Source: Siansivirga zeaxanthinifaciens CC-SAMT-1 (GTDB lineage Bacteria; Bacteroidota; Bacteroidia; Flavobacteriales; Flavobacteriaceae). Taken from it: DNA of 64,000 nucleotides. Below the pieces are notes generated by a model. It saw only the letters and a list, made by a program, of their open reading frames with translations, did not search any database and was not told where the DNA came from. The position numbers and the translations under genes are program-made. Positions 1-9,279 of this stretch are shown in pieces. The stretch is from the NCBI RefSeq assembly GCF_000941055.1, contig NZ_CP007202.1, forward strand, positions 1,050,001 to 1,114,000, written 5' to 3'. Every line of letters starts with the position of its first letter. Position 1 is the first letter of the stretch.

Positions 1-1860
1 TGGAATTACGAGAAACTAAGCGCTCCTTTTGTTGAAGGTGATTATACGTATTTCTCAAAAAATGATGGTTTGCAAAATCAAGATGTTATTTACAGACAAA
101 AAGGGGACGAGACACCAGAAATATTTCTAGACCCAAATACCTTTTCAAAAAATGGCACCATAGCGCTTGACGGTTTAAGTTTTTCTGAAAACGGCAAAAT
201 ATTAGCCTTTTCCATTTCGGAAGATGGCAGCGACTGGAGAAAAATTATCATTATAGATACCGATACAAAAAAGGCCATTGAAGACCCTTTGGTCGATGTT
301 AAATTTAGTCTGATGTCATGGTTTAAAAATGAAGGATTCTACTATTCAAGTTACGATAAACCATCAGGCAGCGAATTATCGGCTAAAACCGACCAGCATA
401 AAGTGTATTATCACAAACTAGGCACCTCGCAAAAAGAAGATGTTTTAATTTTTGGAGGTACAACAGAAGAAAAACACCGTTATATATATGCATCGGTTAC
501 CGAAGATAATCGGTATTTAATTCTAACACCAAGAATATCTACTACAGGAAACAAGCTTTTAATTAAAGATTTATCGAAGCCCGATAGCAGCTTAATTCCT
601 ATTCTAAATCATACCAACAGCGACACACATTTTGTAGATCATGTAGACGAAAGCCTTTTCTTAATTACCAATTTGAATGCACCTAACAAACGCTTGGTAC
701 GTGTCGATATTTCCAACCCTAGTGAAGACAATTGGATTGATGTCATTCCTGAAACGAATCATGTTTTAACTATTACTAAAGGAGGTGGGTATTTGTTTGC
801 AAATTACATGGAAGATGCCACATCTAAAGTAAAACAATTCGATTTTTCAGGAACCTGCATCCGTGAGATTGAGTTGCCTGGAATTGGAACAGCCTTTGGT
901 TTTTCAGGTAAAAAAAATGAAAGTACATTATACTTCACCTTTACCAATTATTATACACCACCTAGCATATATTCATATTCATCCCAATCTGGCGAGATTT
1001 CATTGTATTGGTCTCCAAAAATTGCTATCGATACCAATAATTACATCAGTGAGCAAGTGTTCTACAAAGCTTTGGATGGTACTAAAATACCCATGATAAT
1101 AACGTATAAAAAAGGATTAAACCTAAATGGAAAAAATCCAACCATTTTATACGGTTATGGCGGATTTAATATTAGTCTAACGCCCGTATTTAGCGTTACC
1201 AATATTATTTGGATGGAACAGGGCGGTGTTTTTGCTGTACCCAACATTCGTGGTGGTGGAGAATATGGTCGCCAATGGCACGATGCCGGAACCCAGTTTA
1301 ACAAACAAAATGTTTTTAATGATTTTATTGCTGCTGCAGAATATCTTATTAACAACCAATATACATCATCTGAATATTTGGCATTACGCGGTGGTTCGAA
1401 TGGTGGCTTATTAGTTGGTGCGGTTATGACCCAAAAACCACAAATAGCCAAAGTAGCATTGCCTGCTGTGGGTGTTTTAGATATGTTACGCTACCATACT
1501 TTTACCTCAGGTGCCGGATGGGCTTACGACTACGGAACTGCAGAAGATAGTTTAGAAATGTTTAATTATTTAAAAAACTACTCTCCAGTGCACAATGTTA
1601 AAGAACATACAGAATATCCTGCAACCTTAATAACCACAGGCGATCACGACGACCGCGTTGTGCCTGCCCATAGTTTTAAATTTGCTGCAGAATTGCAATC
1701 CAAGCAATCTGGAAAGCATCCTACTTTAATACGAATTGAAACCAATGCGGGGCATGGAGCAGGTACGCCAGTAAATAAAATTATAGAACAATATGCCGAT
1801 ATATTTGCATTTACACTTTTTAATATGGGCTTCAAAGAATTGCCAAACAGCATGCATTAA
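1..1860 (+). CDS. Prolyl oligopeptidase (S9A serine peptidase), 5' end missing
   Basis: The reading frame is open from the first base, so the N-terminus lies outside the window; about 619 residues are visible. The protein should cleave short peptides after proline. The visible part runs from the middle of the beta-propeller into the C-terminal alpha/beta-hydrolase domain. The triad is visible: nucleophile Ser in GGSNGG (codon at 1396), Asp in [12 protein letters not shown] and His in NAGHGAGTP. The oxyanion-region motif NIRGGGEYG is also present. Signal peptide and true start cannot be judged. A short gap separates it from the ABC gene downstream. Family assignment is firm; cellular location is unknown. 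Confidence 0.95.
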   Translation, partial: WNYEKLSAPFVEGDYTYFSKNDGLQNQDVIYRQKGDETPEIFLDPNTFSKNGTIALDGLSFSENGKILAFSISEDGSDWRKIIIIDTDTKKAIEDPLVDVKFSLMSWFKNEGFYYSSYDKPSGSELSAKTDQHKVYYHKLGTSQKEDVLIFGGTTEEKHRYIYASVTEDNRYLILTPRISTTGNKLLIKDLSKPDSSLIPILNHTNSDTHFVDHVDESLFLITNLNAPNKRLVRVDISNPSEDNWIDVIPETNHVLTITKGGGYLFANYMEDATSKVKQFDFSGTCIREIELPGIGTAFGFSGKKNESTLYFTFTNYYTPPSIYSYSSQSGEISLYWSPKIAIDTNNYISEQVFYKALDGTKIPMIITYKKGLNLNGKNPTILYGYGGFNISLTPVFSVTNIIWMEQGGVFAVPNIRGGGEYGRQWHDAGTQFNKQNVFNDFIAAAEYLINNQYTSSEYLALRGGSNGGLLVGAVMTQKPQIAKVALPAVGVLDMLRYHTFTSGAGWAYDYGTAEDSLEMFNYLKNYSPVHNVKEHTEYPATLITTGDHDDRVVPAHSFKFAAELQSKQSGKHPTLIRIETNAGHGAGTPVNKIIEQYADIFAFTLFNMGFKELPNSMH

Positions 1861-1894
1861 ATAACCAAACGATTTTACCTATTCTAATTAATCG

Positions 1895-1902
1895 TATTTT
1901 TG
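1895..1902 (+). promoter_or_regulatory. TAnnTTTG -7 promoter box ahead of the ABC gene
   Basis: TATTTTTG matches the Bacteroidota -7 consensus TAnnTTTG and ends 7 bases before the ATG at 1910. Transcription from it would give an almost leaderless message. I see no well-spaced TTTG at -33, so the site is only moderately supported. Confidence 0.4.
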
Positions 1903-1909
1903 CCTAACT

Positions 1910-2827
1910 ATGCTAACAGTAAAAAATTTAAGCTTTTCATATTCTAAAACACCGGTTTTAAAAGATATTTCTTTTGAAGTAAATCCAGGTGAAAACCTTG
2001 CAATTATTGGTGAAAGTGGTTCTGGAAAAAGCACTTTAATAAAATTATTATATGGCACCTTTGACGCCGATTTTGGAGAGATTTTCTGGAAACAAAACAG
2101 CATTTTAGGTCCTAAATATAATCTTGTGGTAGGCTATGATTTTATGAAATACGTAGCGCAAGAATTTGATTTGATGCCTTTTATTTCGGTTGAAGAAAAC
2201 ATAGGTAAATACCTTTCTAACTTTTTTCCTGAAGAAAAACAAGAGCGTACCAAAGAACTTATAGCTGTTGTAGAACTTACAGCATTTGCTAAAACTAAAG
2301 TGAAAAACTTAAGTGGCGGACAAAAACAGCGTGTTGCCCTAGCTCGTGCACTAGCCAAACAACCCGAAATAATATTACTAGACGAGCCGTTTAGCCATAT
2401 TGATAATCACCAAAAACAAAGTTTAAGACGTAATGTTTTTAAATATTTAAAGGAAAAAAACATCACTTGCGTCGTTGCCACCCACGACAAAGACGATGTT
2501 CTTGGTTTTGCAGATAAAATGATTGTTTTAAACAACCAACAAATAGCGGTAAACGATAAACCTGAAACCCTTTTTAAACATCCGAAAACACCATTAATAG
2601 CAGCGTTTTTTGGTGAATTTAATATTATAAACAAATCTATTATTTACGCACATCAATTAAAGGTAGTTAATCATTCTCCATTAGAAGCCACCGTAATTCA
2701 CAGCTATTTTAAAGGGCATTATTATTTAATTGAAGCCTATTTAGATAAGCAAACCGTATTTTTTGAACACCATGTTTTATTAGAAAAAAATACAACCGTT
2801 TATCTTAAAATTATAAAAGCAGATTAA
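1910..2827 (+). CDS. ABC transporter ATP-binding protein (orphan ATPase)
   Basis: This is a 305-residue ABC-type ATPase. Walker A is GESGSGKST (residues 34-42), the Q-loop Gln is near 84, the signature is LSGGQ (134-138), Walker B is IILLDEP (154-160) and the H-loop is in ATHDKDD. After the roughly 220-residue ATPase core there is an 85-residue C-terminal extension, in the place where importers of the PotA/MalK type carry a regulatory TOBE-like domain; I cannot confirm that fold. No permease or binding-protein gene lies nearby, so substrate and direction are unknown. It ends tail to tail with the next gene, overlapping it by 4 bases. Confidence 0.85.
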   Translation: MLTVKNLSFSYSKTPVLKDISFEVNPGENLAIIGESGSGKSTLIKLLYGTFDADFGEIFWKQNSILGPKYNLVVGYDFMKYVAQEFDLMPFISVEENIGKYLSNFFPEEKQERTKELIAVVELTAFAKTKVKNLSGGQKQRVALARALAKQPEIILLDEPFSHIDNHQKQSLRRNVFKYLKEKNITCVVATHDKDDVLGFADKMIVLNNQQIAVNDKPETLFKHPKTPLIAAFFGEFNIINKSIIYAHQLKVVNHSPLEATVIHSYFKGHYYLIEAYLDKQTVFFEHHVLLEKNTTVYLKIIKAD

Positions 2828-3285
2828 TACACCTCTAAAATATGTGTTGTTTGCCCTCTAAATTCAAAAGAGTCTCCAGCTTTTTTACCTAATAATAATT
2901 GGCCTATAGGTGTACTGGCAGAAATCGCATAAAACAGAGAATTGTCAACTTTTAATTCTCCTGCACTAATAGCTAAAAAATAATGTACTTTATTGGTAAT
3001 AACAACACTACCCAACCCTATGGTTTCAGCGTTCTTATCGACAGATATTTTAGTTAAAACCTCTTTTGTTTTTTGAATCTCGGCAAGCTGATTACCCAAC
3101 TTTTCGCGTTCTAATTGTAGCATTGCCCTGCCAGTTTCATGTTTGTCTCCGGCACTACTTTTAGTTTCTGATGTTAAGGATTCTTGAATTTCTGTTATAG
3201 ATTTACTAATGGTATGTAACTTACTTTCTAAAAATGCTTCGCATTTATGATAAAGCATCGATTTTAGTGTCATGTTACTTTTCAT
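2824..3285 (-). CDS. GreA/GreB-family transcription elongation factor-like protein
   Basis: The protein has 153 residues, about the length of GreA. Residues 10-80 form a long helical, coiled-coil-like segment with D47 and E50 in GDKHE, which match in spacing the acidic tip pair (Asp-x-x-Glu) that Gre factors place in the RNA polymerase secondary channel. The C-terminal half ends with the family-typical stretch STPIGQLLLGKKAGDSFEF. The likely role is rescue of backtracked RNA polymerase. Homologues in this group are, as I recall, sometimes labelled as acyl-carrier-protein synthases; nothing here supports that. The start overlaps the end of mtgA by 11 bases; a second in-frame ATG lies 12 bases downstream (start at 3273). 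Confidence 0.8.
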   Translation of the reverse strand: MKSNMTLKSMLYHKCEAFLESKLHTISKSITEIQESLTSETKSSAGDKHETGRAMLQLEREKLGNQLAEIQKTKEVLTKISVDKNAETIGLGSVVITNKVHYFLAISAGELKVDNSLFYAISASTPIGQLLLGKKAGDSFEFRGQTTHILEVY

Positions 3286-3952
3286 AATTTAAAACACCTC
3301 CCCAAAACCCCATTTGTCTCATAATCCAAGCCTTTCTACCTTGTATATAAGGCGTTGCAGGTCTTGCTTTATATCGTAACGGATTGGGCAGTATGGCTGC
3401 AATCGCTGCAGCTTCCTGTTTGGTTAATTTAGCTGCCGGTTTTTTAAACCAGTATAATGATGCTGCTTCGGCACCATAAATTCCCGGTCCCATTTCGATA
3501 CTATTTAAATAGACCTCCATAATGCGCTCTTTAGACCAAATCAGCTCTATTAAAAAGGTAAAATAAGCCTCTAATCCTTTGCGAAACCAACTGCGATGTG
3601 GCCATAAAAACACATTTTTAGCTGTTTGCTGGCTTATGGTGCTGGCGCCTCGAACCCGTTTACCTTTTTTATTGTAAGCCATGGCTTTTTCTATGGCTTT
3701 CATATCAAAACCATGATGTTTTATAAAGTTTTGGTCTTCGCTACAAACGACCGCCAATTGTAAATGTCTGGAAATATTTTCTAAAGGCTCCCAATCGTGT
3801 TTTAAAGTGTTGTTACTGTCTTCCTGAAAATACCGAATAACCATTAATGGCGTTATTGGCACTGGAACCCACTTAAACAATACAACCAAACCAATTGATA
3901 TGGCTAAAAACCAAACAATTATTTTAAACAAAAATTTAAAAATGCGTTTCAT
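3275..3952 (-). CDS. mtgA: Monofunctional peptidoglycan glycosyltransferase
   Basis: This 225-residue protein has one N-terminal membrane anchor (about residues 8-26) followed by a GT51 domain that polymerises lipid II into glycan strands at the outer face of the inner membrane. Visible family motifs are the catalytic SEDQNF (Glu72), RGASTISQQ (101-109), SKERIMEVYLN and EMGPGIYGAE. There is no transpeptidase domain, so it is the monofunctional type. It sits between an FAD oxidoreductase gene (6 bases upstream) and the Gre-like gene (11-base overlap), which suggests co-transcription of all three. Confidence 0.93.
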   Translation of the reverse strand: MKRIFKFLFKIIVWFLAISIGLVVLFKWVPVPITPLMVIRYFQEDSNNTLKHDWEPLENISRHLQLAVVCSEDQNFIKHHGFDMKAIEKAMAYNKKGKRVRGASTISQQTAKNVFLWPHRSWFRKGLEAYFTFLIELIWSKERIMEVYLNSIEMGPGIYGAEAASLYWFKKPAAKLTKQEAAAIAAILPNPLRYKARPATPYIQGRKAWIMRQMGFWGGVLNYEK

Positions 3953-3958
3953 AAAATA

Positions 3959-5068
3959 TTATAATAATTCTGCTAAATCTTTACCCACTAAACTTCCTAT
4001 GGCAACTCCCATACCTCCTAAACGAACCCTACAAAAAACATGATTTGAAATTTGTTTAACAATCGCTTTTTTCTGATTTCCAACCCCCATAATGCCACTC
4101 CATTTCATATCGATTTCTACAGGTACCGATGGCAAAATAGTCGATTTTAAAAGATGTTCTAAACTCTTTTGAATGAGAGTCGTTTCACCAAATTGCATGG
4201 TTTCTTCGGTTTTAAAATCTAAATGCCTACCACCGCCTAACAAGATTCGGTTGTCTATATTTCTAAAGTAATAATAACCTTTATTTAGATGAAATGTTCC
4301 TTTTATATGTAAATTTTTTATTGGTTTGGTAATTATTACCTGGGAGCGCGCTGGTTTTATATTAGGAATATGTAATTGTGAAGCAAATCCGTTGGTGGCA
4401 ATGAGTAGTTTTGATGTTTTAAACTCGAATGTATTGGTACTAACCTTTACTGATGCTGCATCTTCAATATATTGATTTACAGTTATATTGTTAAGTATTT
4501 TAATGCCTTTAGAAAGTGTTTTCGTAAGTAAGGCAGCCATCATGTTACCGGTGTCTAACTGACCTTCGAAAGCATTGTAAAAAATGTGATTTTTAATGTT
4601 TTTAAATTGAAACGTATTGTCTTTTACACTAAAAACATTGGTGTTAAATACGGGCTTAAGTAGCTTGTTTATTTCTTCTTTTTTTGAATAACAGCTATCA
4701 TACAACTCATCATTTGGGTCAAATAATTCGTAACCACCGTGGTTTTGATAATTAATGGCTTGATCGCCCAAGGTTTGTCTTAATAATTGCAATCCGTTAT
4801 AGCGTTTTTCAACAAGCTGAAGCACCTCGGTTTCTGAATGTGTTTTTAAATCGTCTATAATTTCACTGAGGCTTCCAAAACAAGCAAATCCTGCGTTTTT
4901 AGTGCTAGCCCCTTGAGGTAAAAAGCCTTTTTCTAATATTAATATTTTAGCTTTTGGAAATCGCTTGTTTAGATGCAGGGCACAGTTTAAACCAACAATA
5001 CCACTCCCAACGATAGTAAAATCTACATTGGTTAACCAGGATTGTATTTCCCAATAGGAAAGATTCAT
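3959..5068 (-). CDS. FAD-dependent oxidoreductase, DAO (glycine/D-amino-acid oxidase) family
   Basis: This 369-residue protein has an N-terminal dinucleotide-binding fold: GSGIVG at residues 21-26, followed by an acidic residue at the end of the second strand in ILILEKG. The C-terminal motif RVRLGGMGVAIGSLVGK is the second FAD contact region typical of DAO-family enzymes. The usual reaction is oxidation of an amine or amino acid with transfer of electrons to oxygen or a carrier; the substrate here is unknown. There is no signal peptide, so it is cytoplasmic. It is the first gene of the leftward group with mtgA and the Gre-like gene. Confidence 0.85.
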   Translation of the reverse strand: MNLSYWEIQSWLTNVDFTIVGSGIVGLNCALHLNKRFPKAKILILEKGFLPQGASTKNAGFACFGSLSEIIDDLKTHSETEVLQLVEKRYNGLQLLRQTLGDQAINYQNHGGYELFDPNDELYDSCYSKKEEINKLLKPVFNTNVFSVKDNTFQFKNIKNHIFYNAFEGQLDTGNMMAALLTKTLSKGIKILNNITVNQYIEDAASVKVSTNTFEFKTSKLLIATNGFASQLHIPNIKPARSQVIITKPIKNLHIKGTFHLNKGYYYFRNIDNRILLGGGRHLDFKTEETMQFGETTLIQKSLEHLLKSTILPSVPVEIDMKWSGIMGVGNQKKAIVKQISNHVFCRVRLGGMGVAIGSLVGKDLAELL

Positions 5069-5129
5069 TTATTTGTTGGTTAGTTTACAGTAAAAGTAGT
5101 GAATTTGTTAATTGGTTGGCGTTTGTGTT

Positions 5130-5286
5130 AAGGATAGAAGTGGCATCCTTTTTAAAACTTATAAAAACCAACTATTGCTGTAACAACAGAACCGCATTTA
5201 CCACGATACTTTGGCTTGTACTGTACTTGTTTTAAAAAGATATAACGGATAGCCTGACTTTTGCTTTCCTTTTTAAAAGCAAAAGT
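5130..5286 (+). repeat. Structured intergenic element A (possible RNA motif or extragenic repeat)
   Basis: This non-coding stretch contains a small hairpin AAGGAT/ATCCTT closing a GATAGAAGTGGCA-type loop (5130-5150). A perfect 11-base inverted repeat CTTTTTAAAAC/GTTTTAAAAAG follows (5148-5158 and 5229-5239), then the conserved-looking string ATATAACGGATAGCCTGAC (5240-5258) and a perfect 11-base hairpin ACTTTTGCTTT/AAAGCAAAAGT (5257-5267 and 5276-5286). The intergenic region at 13.8-14.1 kb has the same order of parts. The transcribed strand is not established. I recall similar sequences as widespread in flavobacterial intergenic regions but cannot verify this. Confidence 0.5.
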
Positions 5287-5294
5287 AACACCAT

Positions 5295-5324
5295 AAAAAA
5301 ACTCCGAAATAGCTTCCGGAGTTT
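5295..5324 (-). terminator. Rho-independent terminator of the fabH-accB-accC operon
   Basis: An 8-base stem AAACTCCG/CGGAGTTT (5299-5306 and 5317-5324) is followed on the minus strand by a run of T (A-run at 5295-5301 on the plus strand). It lies immediately downstream of the accC stop codon. Confidence 0.85.
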
Positions 5325-5331
5325 TAAATAT

Positions 5332-6684
5332 TTATTGTTCAACTTGTTTTTCCATAACAAAATCTTCCATGAATTTTGTGGTATAGTTACCAGCTAAATA
5401 ATCTGGATGATCCATAAGTTGTCTGTGGAAAGGTATGGTTGTTTTAATGCCTTCGATAACGAACTCGTCTAAGGCACGTTTCATTTTATTAATGGCTTCT
5501 TCTCTGGTTTGTGCCGTAGTTATAAGCTTGGCAATCATAGAGTCGTAGTTTGGCGGAATGGTATACCCGGCGTAAACGTGGGTATCTAAACGCACACCGT
5601 GACCACCTGGAGCGTGTAATGTTGTGATTTTTCCTGGTGACGGACGGAAACCGTTGAATGGGTCTTCGGCGTTAATACGGCATTCTATGGAGTGTAATTT
5701 TGGTAAGTAATTTTTACCAGAAATTGGCACGCCTGCGGCTACTAATATTTGCTCTCGAATTAAATCGAAATCTATAACTTGTTCTGTAATTGGGTGTTCT
5801 ACTTGGATACGTGTATTCATTTCCATGAAGTAGAAATTACGATGCTTGTCTACTAAAAATTCTATGGTACCCGCGCCTTCGTAATTAATGTATTCTGCAG
5901 CTTTTACGGCTGCAGCACCCATTTTAGCTCGAAGCTCGTCTGTCATAAATGGCGAAGGTACTTCTTCGGTTAATTTTTGATGACGACGTTGGATAGAACA
6001 GTCTCTTTCTGATAAATGACAAGCTTTACCTGTTGAGTCTCCAACAATTTGAATTTCGATATGTCTAGGCTCTTCAATAAGTTTTTCCATATACATATCG
6101 TCGTTACCAAAAGCGGCTTTACTTTCTTGTCGCGCAGAATCCCATGCGGCTTTTAAATCTTCTGGTTTAAAAACACCACGCATCCCTTTACCTCCACCAC
6201 CGGCAGAAGCTTTTAGCATTACTGGATATCCTGTTTCTTTGGCTATTTTTTCGCATTCTTCGAAAGTGTTAATAACACCTTCACTACCTGGTACGCAAGG
6301 TACACCAGCAGCTTTCATGGTAGCTTTAGCGTTGGCTTTATCTCCCATGCGGTCTATCATTTCTGGAGAAGCTCCAATAAATTTTATACCGTGTTCGTCG
6401 CAGATTTTTGAAAACTTAGCGTTTTCTGATAAAAAACCATAACCCGGGTGTATGGCGTCTGCATTGGTAATTTCGGCTGCCGAAATAATGTTAGACATTT
6501 TCAAGTAAGACTCTGAACTTGAAGGAGGTCCTATACATACGGCTTCGTCTGCAAATTTAACATGTAAGCTATCTGCATCGGCTGTAGAATATACTGCTAC
6601 CGTTTTAATGCCCATTTCTTTACAGGTTCTAATAACACGAAGTGCTATTTCTCCTCTATTGGCAATTAGTATTTTTTTAAACAT
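5332..6684 (-). CDS. accC: Acetyl-CoA carboxylase, biotin carboxylase subunit
   Basis: AccC carboxylates the biotin on AccB using ATP and bicarbonate, the first half-reaction of malonyl-CoA synthesis. From the ATG at 6684 the protein has 450 residues, the standard AccC length, and begins [14 protein letters not shown] as family members do; an upstream in-frame extension to 6729 is rejected. The ATP-grasp glycine loop [32 protein letters not shown] and the C-terminal ECRINAEDP motif are all present. It is the last gene of fabH-accB-accC, 86 bases after accB, with a terminator just downstream. The carboxyltransferase subunits are not in this window. Confidence 0.97.
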   Translation of the reverse strand: MFKKILIANRGEIALRVIRTCKEMGIKTVAVYSTADADSLHVKFADEAVCIGPPSSSESYLKMSNIISAAEITNADAIHPGYGFLSENAKFSKICDEHGIKFIGASPEMIDRMGDKANAKATMKAAGVPCVPGSEGVINTFEECEKIAKETGYPVMLKASAGGGGKGMRGVFKPEDLKAAWDSARQESKAAFGNDDMYMEKLIEEPRHIEIQIVGDSTGKACHLSERDCSIQRRHQKLTEEVPSPFMTDELRAKMGAAAVKAAEYINYEGAGTIEFLVDKHRNFYFMEMNTRIQVEHPITEQVIDFDLIREQILVAAGVPISGKNYLPKLHSIECRINAEDPFNGFRPSPGKITTLHAPGGHGVRLDTHVYAGYTIPPNYDSMIAKLITTAQTREEAINKMKRALDEFVIEGIKTTIPFHRQLMDHPDYLAGNYTTKFMEDFVMEKQVEQ

Positions 6685-6695
6685 AACGTTATAAA

Positions 6696-6766
6696 TTAAA
6701 AATTTCAAATTCCAATCGCGAAATTCCAAATATGGGATTTTGAGATTTGTGTATTGGAATTTTTAA
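6696..6766 (-). repeat. Intra-operon imperfect palindrome between accB and accC
   Basis: The accB-accC spacer contains AAATTCCAAT (6707-6716) and its perfect complement ATTGGAATTT (6753-6762), with further pairing of TTAAAAATT-type flanks and an extra internal ATTCCAAAT copy. On the minus-strand mRNA it would fold as a long AU-rich hairpin between the two cistrons. It lacks a T-run, so it is not an obvious terminator. It could stabilise mRNA or adjust accB:accC dosage; that is inference. Confidence 0.5.
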
Positions 6767-6770
6767 TAGG

Positions 6771-7253
6771 TTATGACGGATCTACTAAAAATAATGGTTG
6801 ATCGAATTCTACAGGAGAAGAATCGTCTACTAAAATTTTAACTATTTTACCTGAAACTTCAGATTCTATTTCGTTAAAAAGTTTCATAGCTTCAATAATA
6901 CATAGCACATCACCCTCTGCAATAGTTTGTCCAACCTCAACAAATAATGGTTTATCTGGAGCTGGTTTTCTATAAAAGGTTCCAATTATTGGAGATTTTA
7001 TGGTAATATATTTTGAATCGTTGCTTGCACTTGCTGCAGGCGCTGCTGTTTCTGCTGCTGGTTTTGCTTCTGCTACCGGAGCCGCCACTTGTTGTAATTG
7101 TGGTTGCGCAATTGGTGCATATTGAACTGAAGGAACATCTTGATCTGATCCTGTTTTAATGGTGATTTTAATATCATCCATTTCTAATTTAACCTCACTT
7201 GCACCAGATTTAGCTACAAATTTAATTAAGTTTTGAATCTCTTTAATATCCAT
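6771..7253 (-). CDS. accB: Biotin carboxyl carrier protein of acetyl-CoA carboxylase
   Basis: This 160-residue protein carries the biotin that shuttles between AccC and the carboxyltransferase. The N-terminal roughly 35 residues form a small helical-strand segment, residues 45-80 are an Ala/Pro/Gln-rich linker, and the C-terminal biotinyl domain holds the biotinylation motif EAMKL with Lys124 as the modified residue. The strand pattern ending FDQPLFLV is typical. It lies 15 bases after fabH on the same strand. Confidence 0.96.
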   Translation of the reverse strand: MDIKEIQNLIKFVAKSGASEVKLEMDDIKITIKTGSDQDVPSVQYAPIAQPQLQQVAAPVAEAKPAAETAAPAASASNDSKYITIKSPIIGTFYRKPAPDKPLFVEVGQTIAEGDVLCIIEAMKLFNEIESEVSGKIVKILVDDSSPVEFDQPLFLVDPS

Positions 7254-7268
7254 AATTTTGCTAATTAA

Positions 7269-8273
7269 TTATTCGTTTATTGAATTATATGCCCATTTTA
7301 AATAAATGGAACCCCAGTTGAATCCACCTCCAAAAGCTGCAAAAATAATATTGTCTCCTTTTTTTAGTTGAGATTCGTAATCGTTTAATAATAAAGGTAA
7401 CGTAGCCGATGTAGTATTGCCATACTTGTGTATGTTAACCATAACTTTACTCTCGTCTAACTCGATACGTTGCGCCGTAGCGTCTATAATACGTTTGTTT
7501 GCCTGATGAGCAGCAAGCCAAGCCACATTATCTTTTGTTAAATTATTTCTTTCTAGTATTTTAACGGCTGCATCTGCCATGCTAGATACTGCATTTTTAA
7601 ATACCGTTCTTCCTTCTTGAAAAGCATATTGACCACCATTGGCCATAGCTTCTTCTGTAATTGGAAAAGATGACCCACCGTAGGTTGCCTGTAAAAACTC
7701 TCTACCAGTACCATCACTTCTTAGGTACTCATCTTTTAAACCTAAACCTTCTTCGTTTGGTTCGAATAAAACAGCACCAGCACCATCACCAAAGATAATA
7801 CAGGTTGCTCTATCTTTATAATTGATAATTGATGACATTTTATCGGCACCAATTAAAAGTACATTTTTATATCTACCAGACTCAATATAACTGGCCGCTA
7901 CAGACATGCCATACAAAAAACTAGAACATGCTGCATCCATATCGAATGAGAAAGCATTAACAGCGCCAATTTCTGAAGCAGTAAAAGCAGCTGTTGAAGC
8001 AGCTTTCATATCTGGCGTTGCAGTTGCAACAATAACAAGTTCTATAGTTTCTGGGTTGATTCCTTTTTTGTTGATAAGGTCTTGGGCAGCTTTAATAGCT
8101 AGGTAAGACGTACCTTTACCGACGTCTCTAAGTATGCGACGTTCTTTGATGCCTGTTCTAGAGGTTATCCATTCATCATTTGTATCAACCATCTCCTCAA
8201 GCATTTGATTGGTTAATATATATTCTGGCACATAAGCGCCAACAGCCGTAATCGCCGCTGAGATTTTACTCAT
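7269..8273 (-). CDS. fabH: Beta-ketoacyl-ACP synthase III
   Basis: FabH condenses a starter acyl-CoA with malonyl-ACP to begin fatty-acid synthesis. The 334-residue protein has the complete Cys-His-Asn triad: C116 in DMDAACSSFLYG, H256 in AAHQANKRI and N286 in KYGNTTSA. The C-terminal AFGGGFNWGSIYLKW is also family-typical. In this phylum the starter is often branched or short-chain; the sequence does not tell which. It leads a leftward operon with accB and accC, which puts starter condensation and malonyl-CoA supply under one control. A rpmF-side terminator separates it from the upstream operon, so it needs its own promoter in 8274-8400. Confidence 0.96.
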   Translation of the reverse strand: MSKISAAITAVGAYVPEYILTNQMLEEMVDTNDEWITSRTGIKERRILRDVGKGTSYLAIKAAQDLINKKGINPETIELVIVATATPDMKAASTAAFTASEIGAVNAFSFDMDAACSSFLYGMSVAASYIESGRYKNVLLIGADKMSSIINYKDRATCIIFGDGAGAVLFEPNEEGLGLKDEYLRSDGTGREFLQATYGGSSFPITEEAMANGGQYAFQEGRTVFKNAVSSMADAAVKILERNNLTKDNVAWLAAHQANKRIIDATAQRIELDESKVMVNIHKYGNTTSATLPLLLNDYESQLKKGDNIIFAAFGGGFNWGSIYLKWAYNSINE

Positions 8274-8402
8274 AACTTTGTAGTTAAATTGACCAAAAAA
8301 TCATTAAAATTGAACAAAAACACTCTAATTTTTATGAAAACTACTAATTTTTCATGAAATATTTTACAAATTACGTGTTTTTATGGTTTAGAAAAAGCAT
8401 AT

Positions 8403-8433
8403 CATAAAAAAAACGCTCACATGTGAGCGTTTT
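8403..8433 (-). terminator. Rho-independent terminator after rpmF
   Basis: A perfect 24-base palindrome (arms AAAACGCTCACA at 8410-8421 and TGTGAGCGTTTT at 8422-8433) is followed on the minus strand by eight T residues. It lies about 20 bases downstream of the rpmF stop and should separate pdxA-yceD-rpmF transcription from fabH. Confidence 0.88.
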
Positions 8434-8453
8434 ATTATATGCGTGCATAATAA

Positions 8454-8657
8454 TTATGCTACGTTGTCTACAGCTTCTGAATTGTCAATTAAAACTTGAC
8501 CTCTGTAATATAACTTTCCTTCATGCCAGTGAGCTCTGTGATATAAGTGAGCTTCTCCTGTTGTTGGGCATGTAGCAATCTGTGGCGCAGTTGCTTTATA
8601 ATGGGTTCTTCTTTTATCTCTTCTTGTTTTTGAGATTTTTCTTTTAGGATGTGCCAT
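8454..8657 (-). CDS. rpmF: 50S ribosomal protein L32
   Basis: This 67-residue basic protein begins [17 protein letters not shown], the standard L32 N-terminus. The zinc-finger cysteines of many L32 proteins are largely absent here (a single Cys in ATCPTTG), as in the C-minus form. It is 9 bases downstream of the YceD-family gene, the pairing conserved in most bacteria. A strong terminator follows. Confidence 0.96.
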   Translation of the reverse strand: MAHPKRKISKTRRDKRRTHYKATAPQIATCPTTGEAHLYHRAHWHEGKLYYRGQVLIDNSEAVDNVA

Positions 8658-8666
8658 TTTCTATAT

Positions 8667-9206
8667 TTATTTATCCGTTAATAGTTTTTTTAATGTATTC
8701 CAACGAGGATCAATATCTTCCTCAATTTTATTCTCTTTTTCGCCTTTTGGGCTTAATTCTTCTAGTTTTTTAAGTATTTCAGAATCTAGTGTACCATCTT
8801 TAACCCCAGGGTGTACCCTTTTAATTGGCACAGATAATACGATTAATTCGTAAATGTATTGCTGAACATTAATTTCGTAAGTTCCGTGAGGCACAATAAG
8901 AATGTCTTCATACTCATCGTTATACTCATCACCAAACTTAACTACTAAATCGAACTCATTTTTTATGGGTTGATTATAAGGTTCGTTTGTTAAATCGCAA
9001 TTAACATTTACAAATCCTGATATTTTAAAGTTTAATTCTAGTAACGTCGATTTTTTCTCTAATATTAAATCAACATCTACATTGACATCATTAAACTCTT
9101 CATACTCAAAATATTCAAAGAACGCTTTCTCAATTTTATAGTCAAAATGATGCTTCGCTATCTTTAGCCCTACAAATGGAATTGTAAACTCTTTTAATGG
9201 CTTCAT
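8667..9206 (-). CDS. YceD/DUF177-family protein
   Basis: This protein of about 179 residues belongs to the DUF177/YceD family, recognised by its position directly before rpmF, its acidic composition and the core strand DLTNEPYNQPIKNEFDLVVK. In many members a CxxC..C pattern is more complete; here one Cys is kept. In other bacteria and in chloroplasts the family is linked to 23S rRNA accumulation and ribosome assembly. The start is placed at the ATG beginning MKPLKEF; another ATG two codons upstream (9212) is equally possible. It lies 73 bases after pdxA and 9 bases before rpmF. Confidence 0.85.
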   Translation of the reverse strand: MKPLKEFTIPFVGLKIAKHHFDYKIEKAFFEYFEYEEFNDVNVDVDLILEKKSTLLELNFKISGFVNVNCDLTNEPYNQPIKNEFDLVVKFGDEYNDEYEDILIVPHGTYEINVQQYIYELIVLSVPIKRVHPGVKDGTLDSEILKKLEELSPKGEKENKIEEDIDPRWNTLKKLLTDK

Positions 9207-9279
9207 TATCACATCTATTTTGAGCCTGCAAATATATAAATTTTTATTTAAGCACCACTACTTATAAACATTTTTTTGT

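Noticed and set aside
1155..1451. 98-residue minus-strand ORF within the prolyl oligopeptidase gene
   Set aside because: Complement of the catalytic domain including the GGSNGG region; shadow only.
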